Below, piece by piece: positions 1 through 8,783 of a stretch of 47,000 nt of DNA (positions are counted from its first letter, which is position 1; the number at the start of each line of letters is the position of its first letter). The DNA lies in assembly GCF_946477935.1 (NCBI RefSeq), contig NZ_CAMLAC010000004.1:1-47000 (forward strand), written 5' to 3'. The DNA is from an uncultured Sphingomonas sp. (lineage in GTDB: Bacteria; Pseudomonadota; Alphaproteobacteria; Sphingomonadales; Sphingomonadaceae). The translations under genes were made by a program, and so were the position numbers. Below the pieces are notes generated by a model that was not told where the DNA came from, did no database searches, and saw only the letters and a list, made by a program, of their open reading frames with translations.

Positions 1-2
1 TC

Positions 3-2057
3 TTTAGGGTCTTTGCGTTGCCGCTGCTGCGCGGTGATGAGGCGAACGCACTGGCGCAGCCCAGCAGCGTCGTGATCGACGAACGCACCGCCCACAAGTA
101 TTTTGGCGATTCCAACCCGATCGGCCGCACCATGGTCGTGGCGATGGATGCGCCGGTGACCTACCGCGTCACTGGCGTGTTCCGCGACCTGCCGCCGAAC
201 AGCGACCTGAAATTGTCGATCCTGACGCCGTTGTCCCACACGCCGCCGAATGACAATTGGTATCATTGGGGCAGTTCGACGCTGGTCACCTATCTTCGCT
301 TCGACAAGCCCGCTGCGGCGCGAAGCTTCGAAGGCAAGCTGGATGCGTTCGTGAACCGGCGTGGTGTCGAACTCGCCGAGCCGGGCAAGCCAGCCACCGA
401 CTTCCAGACGTTGAAGCTGCTGCCGGTGACCCGGGTGCATCTGGAACCGGCCGGACAGGAAAGCCAGAGCCGCCGGATCACCGTCGTGACGCTGGGGCTC
501 GTGGGCCTGCTCACGCTGCTGATCGCAATCGTCAACTACATCAATCTGGCTACGGCGCGCGCCGGGCTGCGCGCGCGCGAAGTCGCGATGCGCAAGGTGC
601 TGGGCGCCAAGCGCCGCGCTCTTGTCGGCCAGTTCTTGGGAGAAGCGGTACTGACCGTCGCGCTGGCGGCACTTGGCGGATTGATGCTGGCCGAACTGGG
701 ACTGCCGCTGGTCAATGCCGCTGGCGGCCTATCACTCGTCATTCCCTATGGCATCGTCGTGCCCGCGCTCGCCATACTGGCGATCGTGGTCGGGGTCGCG
801 GCAGGCGCCTATCCGGCGATACTCCTGTCGCGCTTTCCGGCAGCGGCGGTACTAGCGTCAGCAAGGGCGCCGGGTGGCGGCCGAGCGGGCATGCGGTTGC
901 GCGAATTGCTGGTCGTCTTCCAGTTCGGGCTGGCGATCGCCTTCATGATCGGCACCGCGATCCTCGTGGCGCAGACGCGGCATGTGCGGCAGACCGACCT
1001 GGGCTTCGACCGCGATGGGCTGCTGGTCATCCGCTCGATGGCGGACTCGCTGGTCGAACCCGCGCGCAAGCCCGCTATCGTCACGACGCTCCAGGCGTTG
1101 CCGATGGTCCGCAGCATCACACTGTCCAACGCCGCAGTCGGCGGCAGTGGTGAGAACAACAGCGACAACGTGCCGCTGCCCGGTGTTCCCGGGACCGGGC
1201 CATCACTGGCGTGGTCGATCGTCGGGCCGGATTTCTTCACGACGCACGGTGCGCGGTTGATCGCTGGCCGCCTGTTCGACGATGCGCATGGCGAGGACGA
1301 TGCCGGGGCCCGCAACCTTCGCGAAGGCGTGAACATCGTGGTCAATCGCCGCGCGCTGAACAGCCTGCGCATCGGCTCGCCGCAAGCGGCAATCGGCAAA
1401 ACGGTGGGCGGCGACCGGCCGCGTACGATCGTCGGGGTTATCGACGACATGCGGTTTGATTCGCCGCGCAATCCGGTCGCGCCAACCTATTACCTCTATT
1501 ATCGTGATCCGACGAAAATCGGCACGTCGGTGGCGACGATCCGTTACGCCGGCGACCCGCGAACGGCGCTGGCGGCGGTGCGAGGCGTCTGGCAGCGGAT
1601 GGTGCCACAGGTTCCGTTCGTGGGTGACACGGCCGACACGCGGCTGCGCGATTTCTATGAAGCCGATGATCGCGCCACCCGCCTGTTCGGGATCGGCGCG
1701 GGGCTCGCGGTGCTGATCGGCTGCGTCGGGCTGTGGGGTCTCGCCTCGTTCAACACGGCGCGGCGGATCAAGGAGATCGGCATCCGCAAGACGCTGGGCG
1801 CATCGTCCGCCGATATCGTCCTGTTGCTGGTCGGGCAGTTTCTGCGGCCGGTGCTGCTCGCCAACCTGATCGCCTGGCCGCTGGCGTTCGTGGCGATGCG
1901 GACATGGCTGGCCGGGTTCGACGACCGGATCACGCTGTCGCCGGTCTATTTTGTCGGCGCCAGCCTGATCGCGACGATGGTTGCGGTGCTGACCGTGCTC
2001 GGCCAGTCGCTCCGGGCCAGCCGCGCCGCCCCGGCCTGGGCGCTGCGCCATGACTGA
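3..2057 (+). CDS. ABC transporter permease, MacB/FtsX type (5' end outside window)
   Basis: This is the C-terminal part of an inner-membrane permease of the MacB/FtsX superfamily, which works with an ATPase to drive substrate export or mechanotransmission rather than uptake. The frame is open to the window edge and the first residues (FRVFALPLLRGD) belong inside the periplasmic MacB_PCD domain, so the start lies upstream. Two copies of the FtsX core are visible, each with its cytoplasmic coupling motif: REVAMRKVLGAKRRALVGQF near residue 190 and KEIGIRKTLGASSADIVLL near 590, each flanked by hydrophobic segments. A second periplasmic domain lies between them. No ATPase gene is in the window. 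The substrate is unknown. The next gene converges from the other strand 19 bp away. Confidence 0.88.
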   Translation, partial: FRVFALPLLRGDEANALAQPSSVVIDERTAHKYFGDSNPIGRTMVVAMDAPVTYRVTGVFRDLPPNSDLKLSILTPLSHTPPNDNWYHWGSSTLVTYLRFDKPAAARSFEGKLDAFVNRRGVELAEPGKPATDFQTLKLLPVTRVHLEPAGQESQSRRITVVTLGLVGLLTLLIAIVNYINLATARAGLRAREVAMRKVLGAKRRALVGQFLGEAVLTVALAALGGLMLAELGLPLVNAAGGLSLVIPYGIVVPALAILAIVVGVAAGAYPAILLSRFPAAAVLASARAPGGGRAGMRLRELLVVFQFGLAIAFMIGTAILVAQTRHVRQTDLGFDRDGLLVIRSMADSLVEPARKPAIVTTLQALPMVRSITLSNAAVGGSGENNSDNVPLPGVPGTGPSLAWSIVGPDFFTTHGARLIAGRLFDDAHGEDDAGARNLREGVNIVVNRRALNSLRIGSPQAAIGKTVGGDRPRTIVGVIDDMRFDSPRNPVAPTYYLYYRDPTKIGTSVATIRYAGDPRTALAAVRGVWQRMVPQVPFVGDTADTRLRDFYEADDRATRLFGIGAGLAVLIGCVGLWGLASFNTARRIKEIGIRKTLGASSADIVLLLVGQFLRPVLLANLIAWPLAFVAMRTWLAGFDDRITLSPVYFVGASLIATMVAVLTVLGQSLRASRAAPAWALRHD

Positions 2058-2076
2058 CGGCGGGGCGGTGGTTCCG

Positions 2077-2868
2077 CTATGACGGGGTATCGCTCAGGGG
2101 CGCGGCGATCGTTTCGTGCCAATGGCCGTCCGGATCCTGCCACAGACCGGCTTCGTCCGCGTCCCAGACGATGCGCGTGGCGGCGATGTCGGCCAGAGCG
2201 GGCGGTTCGCCGGCGATCGGCGGATGACGATAGGCGAGAAGTTCGAGATGCGGACGCGATATCGGGGGTTCCAGCGGCACGACCAGCGCATCGGGATCGT
2301 CAAGGCCGTCCAATGCCGCCTGGGCCGGGCCGTGATTGTGGGTGGCTTTCCCCTCGGCCAGACCGTGCCGGCGGTAAAAGGCACGCGCGCGGGTCCCATC
2401 GGCGACGGTGATCGCGCTGTGATCGATGCCCAGGATGCCGCGGCCCGGCCAGCCTGCGGCTGCCATGTTCGGGAATTGCAGGAACTCCAGCGGATGTCCC
2501 TCGGGATCGCGACACTTGATCGCGGTGACGCCGCCCGAACTTGCAGGAAGCGTGACGGGGTCGTGCCGGGAGATCGGCGTCGCGCCGGCCTTATCGGCCA
2601 GCGCCCAGGCGGTCGCAGCATCGTCGGTGACGATGGCGAGATGCTGAAAGCAGGAGGATGCGGCGTCGGCCGCCATGGGATAGGGACGGCCGGGGCGATC
2701 GAACCGTTCGAGCGTGACCGGCGTGTCGCCCAGTTGCATCCTCACCCGCATACCGTGCCCGGTTCTCACCGTGTCGCCGACCGCGAAGCCGATGGTGGCA
2801 TAGAAACGCATGAGCCGGTCCGGATCGGTGGTGACCAGCCGGAAACCGCGGATCGCGTGCAGCGTCAT
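2077..2868 (-). CDS. VOC-family (glyoxalase/dioxygenase fold) protein, two domains
   Basis: A 263-residue protein with two vicinal-oxygen-chelate modules. The first begins at IRGFRLVTTDPDRLMRFYATI and the second at GILGIDHSAITVADGTRARA; each ends in a DPEGHPLEF- or DPDGHWHE-like strand typical of the fold. VOC proteins bind a metal and act as dioxygenases, lyases or isomerases, and the substrate here cannot be read from sequence. The frame is open further upstream, but ATG 2868 is chosen because MTLHAIRG leads directly into the fold and overlaps the DoxX stop by 4 bp (ATGA). It is the last gene of a GMC oxidoreductase-DoxX-VOC operon, suggesting action on a product of the oxidoreductase. Confidence 0.82.
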   Translation of the reverse strand: MTLHAIRGFRLVTTDPDRLMRFYATIGFAVGDTVRTGHGMRVRMQLGDTPVTLERFDRPGRPYPMAADAASSCFQHLAIVTDDAATAWALADKAGATPISRHDPVTLPASSGGVTAIKCRDPEGHPLEFLQFPNMAAAGWPGRGILGIDHSAITVADGTRARAFYRRHGLAEGKATHNHGPAQAALDGLDDPDALVVPLEPPISRPHLELLAYRHPPIAGEPPALADIAATRIVWDADEAGLWQDPDGHWHETIAAPLSDTPS

Positions 2869-3326
2869 CGCGACCCCGCATAAGGATGGGTGGAGGCGAA
2901 CGGCGCGTCGAGAAAGGCGGGCAGCCCCGCGCCGTCCGGTCCGACCACCAGAAGCAGAAAACCGGCGCCCAGCGACAGGTTCTTGCAGAAATCCCAGAAC
3001 AGCGTGCGGCCCTTGCCATCCGGATCGGCCCAGAAGTCGCCCTGTGCCCAGAATTGTTTGAAGAGGATCGCCGTTGCCGCGCAATAGCCGGCGATGATGA
3101 ACGCCGCGGCACGGTCGGCAATGCCGGTGACGATGCCGAGCGAGCAGACGATCTCGATGAACAGACCCACCAGGATGGCGGCAACCGCAAGCGGGCGCGG
3201 GAACATCTGGCCTGCCTGTCCGACCGCGTGGCGAAAGCCCAGCAGCTTGTCGAACGCGCTGAACGGCAGGAACAACAGCACCATGCCGCAGCGGACCACC
3301 AGCGCGGCGATAGCCATGGCCGTCAC
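2865..3326 (-). CDS. DoxX family membrane protein
   Basis: A 153-residue inner-membrane protein with about four hydrophobic segments (roughly 5-20, 45-65, 70-90, 115-130). The RCGMVLLFLPFSAFDKLLGF start and the internal FKQFWAQGDFW stretch fit the DoxX family, whose members often accompany dehydrogenases that pass electrons to the quinone pool or to thiosulfate metabolism. It overlaps both neighbours by 4 bp (ATGA), so its translation should be coupled to the GMC oxidoreductase upstream. A role as membrane anchor or electron-transfer partner of that enzyme is inference. ATG 3326 is the coupled start; ATG 3317 is an alternative. Confidence 0.8.
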   Translation of the reverse strand: MTAMAIAALVVRCGMVLLFLPFSAFDKLLGFRHAVGQAGQMFPRPLAVAAILVGLFIEIVCSLGIVTGIADRAAAFIIAGYCAATAILFKQFWAQGDFWADPDGKGRTLFWDFCKNLSLGAGFLLLVVGPDGAGLPAFLDAPFASTHPYAGSR

Positions 3327-4885
3327 AGCCGCGCCTTCAGGATATCGGCGACGCGCAGCGCGTTGGCGATGATCGTCAGCGTCGGATTGACCGCGCCGAT
3401 CGAGGGAAAGAAGCTGGCGTCGGTGACGTAGAGATTGTCCACCTCATGCGCGCGACAGTCGAGATCGAGCACCGAGGTCGCCGGATCGGTGCCGAACCGG
3501 CAGGTGCCCGCCTGATGCGCGGTGCCGGCAAGGGGTATGTCCTTGCCGAGATAGAGCGACCGGTCGAGCAGCACTGCCGGCCAGCCGATATCGGACAGCA
3601 TCTTCTTCAGCCTGGCCTTGAGCCGTTCGAGCGCCTCTGCGTTGGTCGGAGTGACGTCGAGGTGGACGCGCCCATCGCGATAATAAACCCGGTTGTCCGG
3701 GTCCGGCAAATCCTCTGCCTGCAACCAGAAGTCCATCGAATGGCGCGCCAGTTCCTCGAACGGCATGTCGGGCAGATGCTGCATCAGGCTGCCGAACGGC
3801 GCCTCCCCCTTGATCTGTTCGGCATGGCTGGTCGCGCACATCTGGATCAGTCCCAATGGATAGTTCCAGTCATCGGTGCCGAAATAGAAGTCGCTGAGCG
3901 CGAGCGTCTTCTGAAAGACGGTATCGTTCGTCTCCTTCATCACCGCCATGACGATCGCCATCTCATGCCGCATGTAATTGCGCCCGACGAGACCGGATCC
4001 GTTGGCAAGGCCAGCGGGATGCGCGTCGCTGATCGAGCGCAGCAGCAGCAGCGCGGACGAGAGCGCTCCGCACGCGACCACCACCGTGTCCGCGGTGTAG
4101 CGCTCCGCCTGCCCGCCGCGGGTCACCTGTACCCCGGTGACGCGCCGTCCGCTCGCATCGGTTTCCAGCCGCTCGGCATAGGCGCCGGTCAGCAGCGTGA
4201 CATTGTCGTGCGCCGCCAGCACCGGGTCGATACACATGACCTGCGCATCAGCCTTCCCGTTCAGCAGGCAGGGAAAACCATCAAAGAACGAGCAACGCAT
4301 GCAGGTGCTGGTCGGCGTCGCGAAACCATCCTCCTTCTGGTCGAGCCGAATGCCGAGTGGCAGGTGGAAGGGATGAAGACCGATACCGGCCAGCCGGTCG
4401 GCCAGTTCCTGCACCTTGGGCTCGTGCCGCACGGGCACATAAGGGTAGGGCGCCGTGCCGGGATCAAGCGGATCCTCGCCGCGGCAGCCATGAACGTGGA
4501 ACAGCGCTTCCGCCGCGTCGTACCAGGGCGCGAAGTCGGTATAGGAAAGCGGCCAGGCCGGGGAGGTGCCTCCCTTGTGCGCGACCTCTTCAAAGTCCCG
4601 CTCGCGCAGGCGAAACAGAGCTGCGCCATACACCTTGGAGTTGCCGCCGACATAGTAATGCAATTGCGGCTGAAACTCGCGCCCATCGCGCGCCACCCAT
4701 GTTTCATCAGCCTGATAGCGGCCATCGACGAACACGGCCTTTGCGCTCCAGTTCGCCTCTTCGCGCGGCAGATAGTCGCCCCGCTCCAGGATGAGGATGC
4801 GCTTGCCGGTAGGCGCAAGGGCCTGCGCCAATGACGCACCGCCGGGCCCGCTGCCGATCACGATCAGGTCATAATGCGTGTCCAT
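3323..4885 (-). CDS. GMC family FAD-dependent oxidoreductase
   Basis: A 520-residue flavoprotein of the glucose-methanol-choline family, which oxidises alcohol or sugar hydroxyls. The FAD-binding GSGPGGAS loop lies at residues 11-18, followed by the GGNSKVYGAAL flavin segment near 80. The C-terminal active-site pair is His457 (GTAHQAGTC) and Asn500 (GAVNPTLT). A cysteine group C195-x2-C198-x7-C206 (CMRCSFFDGFPC) resembles the one in bacterial pyranose/gluconate-type members. There is no signal peptide, so it is probably cytoplasmic. ATG 4885 has an AGGA just upstream and the fold begins at once (MDTHYDLIVIG); the longer open frame is rejected. It is first gene of a three-gene overlapping operon. 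The acceptor may be quinone via DoxX (inference). Confidence 0.88.
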   Translation of the reverse strand: MDTHYDLIVIGSGPGGASLAQALAPTGKRILILERGDYLPREEANWSAKAVFVDGRYQADETWVARDGREFQPQLHYYVGGNSKVYGAALFRLRERDFEEVAHKGGTSPAWPLSYTDFAPWYDAAEALFHVHGCRGEDPLDPGTAPYPYVPVRHEPKVQELADRLAGIGLHPFHLPLGIRLDQKEDGFATPTSTCMRCSFFDGFPCLLNGKADAQVMCIDPVLAAHDNVTLLTGAYAERLETDASGRRVTGVQVTRGGQAERYTADTVVVACGALSSALLLLRSISDAHPAGLANGSGLVGRNYMRHEMAIVMAVMKETNDTVFQKTLALSDFYFGTDDWNYPLGLIQMCATSHAEQIKGEAPFGSLMQHLPDMPFEELARHSMDFWLQAEDLPDPDNRVYYRDGRVHLDVTPTNAEALERLKARLKKMLSDIGWPAVLLDRSLYLGKDIPLAGTAHQAGTCRFGTDPATSVLDLDCRAHEVDNLYVTDASFFPSIGAVNPTLTIIANALRVADILKARL

Positions 4886-5000
4886 TCCTGCCCCCGGAAG
4901 TGTAGCAGCCGCAAAACGTCGCTTCGCAGCACAATATCCCTGTGCGACATTCAATCATGAGCTTTCATCTTATGAGGAGTGGTCGCAACACGACATATTA

Positions 5001-5012
5001 CGTGATATCACG
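5001..5012. promoter_or_regulatory. 12-bp perfect palindrome upstream of the GMC operon
   Basis: CGTGATATCACG is a perfect palindrome in the 140-bp gap between the broken epimerase gene (stop at 5026) and the GMC oxidoreductase start (4885). The position fits an operator for the leftward operon. The regulator is unknown; the spacing between half-sites is too short for a Crp/Fnr site. Confidence 0.35.
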
Positions 5013-5025
5013 CGCGCAGCGAGCT

Positions 5026-6097
5026 TCATCCCCGCCAAGGCACCTTGTTGCGCGCGTACCAATCTTCCGGTGCTGCTTTCAGATCGGCGATGATCGCCGG
5101 CAAGGTTGCCATCAACCGGTGCTTGGGTTCCCAGCCGAGCAAGTCACGCGCGCGTTTGATATCGAGCGCATAGCTGTCGCTGGCAGCCGCCATCATGAAG
5201 GGACGCAGGAACGGCTTGTCGGTGCCGCCAAGTCGTTCGGGAAGATGCGGTAACACCTTGTCCTGCACCCATGCCCCCGCCGCAGCGATCGGTGCCGGTA
5301 CGCGCACCGTCGTCCAGTCCTCGCCGTGCAACTCCTGGCCGATCGCGTCCTGCAATCGTCGATAGGCGGGCGGGTCGGGTTCGCCGAGCAGTATGACGGT
5401 TTCCGCCGGCAACCCTGCTCTCCGGTCCACGACCGCGCGCACCGCGCTGGCGACATCGGCATGGTGGATCATCGACTGCGGTATCCAGGTCGCCGGCATA
5501 GAGGTGGCTTTCGAGATCGCGTTCGCGAATGCGGGCGATCTGGTGCGCCAGCGTCGGGACCAGCGTCCGCTCGTCATACAGGCCGGCAAGCCGGAGGATC
5601 ACCGATGGAATGCCGCCATGATGATTGCGCACCACCGCCTCGGCTTCTACCTTCGAGCGCGGATAGGCCCAGCGTGGCTGAAGCGGTCGCTCCTCGTCGA
5701 CATGGCCGTCAGGCCCGGTCGCCTGCTCGACCAGCATCGTGCTCATGAACACGAACTGCCCGACGCGAAAACGCTGCAGGCCAGCCAGCAGGCGCCGCGT
5801 GCCCTCAACCGTCAATTGCTGGTAAAGCGGATTGTCCTCGCCGGTGAAATCATCATAGCCTGCCAGATGGATGACGCTAGCGATCTCCGCGCCATGCTCT
5901 TCACGCAAGCGCCGCAGTGCATGCTCGACGGACGTGTCGGCGGTAAGATCCACTGAAATCAGCGGCATGGACGAATCCTTGCCGGCCTGGTCGAGCCCAA
6001 CGACGGTGTAACAACCGCCGAGCGCGTGACCAAGAACGGTGCCGATCGTCCCGGCCGCACCGGTGATGACGACCAGTGGTGCGCGTTGTTCTGTCAT
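5026..6097 (-). pseudogene. NAD-dependent epimerase/dehydratase, frame-shifted
   Basis: An extended-SDR sugar-nucleotide epimerase/dehydratase in two frames. The N-terminal part starts at ATG 6097 (MTEQRAPLVVITGAAGTIG, Rossmann GxxGxxG) with an AAGGAT box upstream, and holds the catalytic YPRSK (Y-x3-K). It reads correctly to LYAGDLDTA near 5480. There the family signature continues in another frame as QSMIHHADVASAV and runs to the stop at 5026 with a normal C terminus (GWEPKHRL). Joining them needs one base removed or two added around 5475-5485. Read literally, the first frame ends at 5144 with a scrambled tail. The rest of the gene is intact, so this is either a recent pseudogene or a sequencing error. 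It is divergent from the SDR at 6186. Confidence 0.8.
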
Positions 6098-6123
6098 CAC
6101 TGCATCCTTTGAAGTGCGATAAC

Positions 6124-6156
6124 GGTGGAGCGATCCGGTCGCTCGGCGGTTCCACC
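6124..6156. promoter_or_regulatory. nested inverted repeat in divergent promoter region
   Basis: In the 88-bp gap between two divergent genes, arms GGTGGA (6124-6129) and TCCACC (6151-6156) enclose a second inverted repeat GAGCGA/TCGCTC (6128-6133 and 6139-6144). It could be an operator shared by the epimerase and SDR promoters. This is based only on symmetry and position. Confidence 0.3.
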
Positions 6157-6185
6157 ATTTATGTCGCCACACGAAGGAAACGATC

Positions 6186-6968
6186 ATGCCCCCATCGTCG
6201 CTTCAGCATCGCATCGCCGTGGTCACCGGAGGCGAGTCGGGTATTGGCGCTGCGTGCGTCGCCGCGTTGGCGGCAGCGGGTGCTGATGTAGGCATTTTCT
6301 ACTTGAAGGATCGCGAGGCTGCGGAGAGCGGCGTGCGGGCGGTCGAGGCACTGGGCGGACGGGGCGTCGCGGTACAGGTCGACGTGGCCGAGGAGGCATC
6401 GGTCGAAGCGGGCTTCGACGCGGTCGAGAAGGCACTGGGCGTGCCGGACATATTGGTCAATTCCGCCGGCCTGAACATGAGCGGGGTCAAGGTCGCGGAG
6501 ATGGAGCTGGCGCAGTGGCACCGGCTGCTCGCGACCGACCTGACCGGCAGCTTCCTCACCTGCCGCCGTTTCGTGCGCGACCTTCAACCGACCGGACGAG
6601 CGGGCGCGATCGTCAACATCACCTCGATCCACGCCTTTGCGATGCGCAGCGGGGGCGCCGATTACGACGCCGCCAAGGGCGGGCAGTGCAATCTGACCCG
6701 GACGCTGGCGATCGAGGTCGCCGGGCGTGGCATCACCGTCAATGCGATCGCGCCGGGCATGATCCTGACGCCGATGAACCATCAGGCGATGGATGATTCC
6801 GCCTATCGCGAGAAGCTGGAGCGCAACATTCCGGCGGGCCGTGCCGGGCGGCCGGACGAGGTGGCGGGGCTGGCGGTGTTCCTGGCCTCGCCGGCGGGCG
6901 CGTACATCACGGGGGCGGAGATCGTGATGGACGGCGGGCTGTCGCTGCTGCAGGCAACCGGCGCCTGA
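6186..6968 (+). CDS. SDR family oxidoreductase
   Basis: A 260-residue classical short-chain dehydrogenase/reductase of the glucose-1-dehydrogenase/3-ketoacyl reductase type. The cofactor loop TGGESGIG is at 14-21, NSAG at 92-95, catalytic Ser147, Tyr160 and Lys164 (YDAAK), and the PG motif in NAIAPGMILTP near 190. The C terminus GAEIVMDGGLSL is typical of the family. The start has AAGGAAACG just upstream. It lies 73 bp before the sugar isomerase and could open the same transcription unit, in which case a sugar or polyol is a likely substrate (inference from neighbours). Confidence 0.88.
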   Translation: MPPSSLQHRIAVVTGGESGIGAACVAALAAAGADVGIFYLKDREAAESGVRAVEALGGRGVAVQVDVAEEASVEAGFDAVEKALGVPDILVNSAGLNMSGVKVAEMELAQWHRLLATDLTGSFLTCRRFVRDLQPTGRAGAIVNITSIHAFAMRSGGADYDAAKGGQCNLTRTLAIEVAGRGITVNAIAPGMILTPMNHQAMDDSAYREKLERNIPAGRAGRPDEVAGLAVFLASPAGAYITGAEIVMDGGLSLLQATGA

Positions 6969-7041
6969 ACCGCGATTTTACACACTGCCGGAAACTTCGT
7001 GTCGCGAGGTGGTTTGGTTGCCTTGCAGGGAGGCATGCAGG

Positions 7042-7887
7042 ATGGATCTGCCGTTCAGGTTCGGGGTCAGCGCGTTTACGACGATGCCATGGTCGTTCGA
7101 GCGGGACGTCGCGCACTATGCGCAGGCGGGGGTCGACGCGATCGAGGTGGTGGAGGCAAAGCTGGACGATGATCGCCTTGCCGAACAGATGGATGCGATC
7201 ACGGCCGCCGGCCTGACCATCAGCGGAGTCCAGCCGCGCGTGCGAACCTTCTTCGCCAGCCGGATGATGCCCGATCCACCCGCGCTCGAAGATCGCGTCG
7301 CGGCACTGCGCGGGACGATCGAGCGGTTGGCGAAGTTCGCGCCGGGCGTGCCCTTCATCACCAACACCGGCGCGCATCCCAAAGGCGACATGGCCGAGGC
7401 GATGCGCGTGGTGGCACGCGAACTGGGCGAACTGGGCCGGATCGCCGCGGACCACGGCGTGCTGATGGCGCTGGAGCCGCTCAACCCCAGCTCGGTCAAT
7501 GTGGAAAGCGCGATCTGGACGATCGACCAGGCGCTGGACGTGATCCACGATAGCGGCAGCGGGGCGGTGGGTCTGTGCCTCGATTACTGGAACATCTGGC
7601 AGCAGGACGATGTCGAGGGCGCAATCGCACGTGCCGGCGACCGCATCTTCACCGTGCAGGCCAGCGACTGGCGCACGCCGCGTTCCTTTGCCGACCGGAT
7701 CGTGCCGGGTGACGGTGAAATCCCGCTCGACCGGCTGCTCGCGGCGACCCATGCAACGGGGTATGACCGACCATATGTGATCGAGATCTTTTCGAACGAC
7801 GTGGCGGACTCGCTGTATGACGGCGATCTGGACGCGGTGATCACGCGCAGCCGCGACGGACTGGCGCGGGCATGGATGGCCGCATGA
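7042..7887 (+). CDS. sugar phosphate isomerase/epimerase family (TIM barrel)
   Basis: A 281-residue xylose-isomerase-like/AP-endonuclease-2 family TIM barrel. Likely metal-binding strand ends are visible at TGAHPKGD, ALEPLNPSS (Glu), CLDYWN (Asp) and the last strand PYVIEIFSND (Glu). Members act as epimerases, isomerases or 3-keto-sugar lyases, and the exact reaction cannot be assigned. ATG 7042 is chosen because GGGAGG lies 8 nt upstream; an open frame extends to 7009. The stop overlaps the GH130-like gene by 4 bp (ATGA), so the two are probably translationally coupled and work on the same carbohydrate. Confidence 0.85.
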   Translation: MDLPFRFGVSAFTTMPWSFERDVAHYAQAGVDAIEVVEAKLDDDRLAEQMDAITAAGLTISGVQPRVRTFFASRMMPDPPALEDRVAALRGTIERLAKFAPGVPFITNTGAHPKGDMAEAMRVVARELGELGRIAADHGVLMALEPLNPSSVNVESAIWTIDQALDVIHDSGSGAVGLCLDYWNIWQQDDVEGAIARAGDRIFTVQASDWRTPRSFADRIVPGDGEIPLDRLLAATHATGYDRPYVIEIFSNDVADSLYDGDLDAVITRSRDGLARAWMAA

Positions 7888-8783
7888 GCCGCTCCAATAT
7901 CGACTTTGCGGTCGAACGGATCGACGATATCGCGATCTTCGGCCCCGACATGCTGCTGAAGCGCGAGCTGATGAGCCCCTATGTCTGGCAGGAGCCGGGC
8001 GATGCGGGATTCCACATGCTGTTGCGCGCGGTGCCGGCCGAGGGTGCGGCGGAGCAGGATACCGGTCGCATCTGGTACGGACGCAGCGGCAGCGACGGCA
8101 TGCTGTTCCGGATGGCCGAAGCCCCCGCGATCGTGGGCGGCAATACGCGGGATGCCCATGGGTGCGAAGACCCGACGGTGGTGCAGACCGCCGACGGCTA
8201 TACGGTTCTCTATACCGGCGTCGATCGCGACGGCGTCGGCCACATGCTCTACGCCACGGGCCCCGATATGGCATCGCTGGCGAAGCAGGGGATCGCGCTG
8301 CGCAACAGCAAGACCGAGCGCAACAGCAAGGAAGCCGCCGTGATGCGCGATGGCGACCGCTGGCGACTGCTCTACGAATATGCGCATGACGGTCATTCGC
8401 TGATCGGTCTGGCCGAGGGTGACGGCCCCGGCGATCGCTGGCATCACCATGACGATCCCTTCACGATCCGCCCCGATATGTGGGACAATTATCATCTGTC
8501 GACCGGGCCGTTGCTGACGCAGGACACGGATTGCCCGATCATGTTCTACAACGGGGCGAACGCCCAGGCGCATTGGGGGATCGGCTGGGTCGCCTTCACC
8601 CCCGATCTGAGCGCCGTCGTCGCGCGGAGCGAGGCGCCGTTGATCGCGCCACCCGACGATGTCGATGGTCCGCGCGATATCGCCTTTGCCGCCTCCGCCG
8701 TGGTACGCGAAGGGCGGATCTGGCTTTATTATTCGCGTAACGACCGGGAATTGCGTCGCGCCACGATCCGGCGGGTGCGTTGA
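7884..8783 (+). CDS. GH130-like five-bladed beta-propeller glycosidase/phosphorylase
   Basis: A 299-residue protein without signal peptide, probably cytoplasmic. GCEDPTVVQ near residue 95 matches the GxEDPR catalytic region of GH130 mannoside phosphorylases and the related GH43/GH32 clan. Repeated blade-like segments follow (YTVLYTGVDRDG, WRLLYEYAHDG, PIMFYNGANA, IWLYYSRND). The usual Arg after EDP is Thr here, so phosphate use is uncertain and a hydrolase is equally possible. ATG 7884 overlaps the isomerase stop by 4 bp. The stop overlaps the cyoA TTG start (TTGA), tying a glycosidase to a respiratory operon. Confidence 0.68.
   Translation: MSRSNIDFAVERIDDIAIFGPDMLLKRELMSPYVWQEPGDAGFHMLLRAVPAEGAAEQDTGRIWYGRSGSDGMLFRMAEAPAIVGGNTRDAHGCEDPTVVQTADGYTVLYTGVDRDGVGHMLYATGPDMASLAKQGIALRNSKTERNSKEAAVMRDGDRWRLLYEYAHDGHSLIGLAEGDGPGDRWHHHDDPFTIRPDMWDNYHLSTGPLLTQDTDCPIMFYNGANAQAHWGIGWVAFTPDLSAVVARSEAPLIAPPDDVDGPRDIAFAASAVVREGRIWLYYSRNDRELRRATIRRVR

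Noticed and set aside
5001..5012. Crp/Fnr binding site
   Set aside because: Those sites need a spacer of 4-6 nt between half-sites; CGTGATATCACG has GTGA and TCAC only 2 nt apart.
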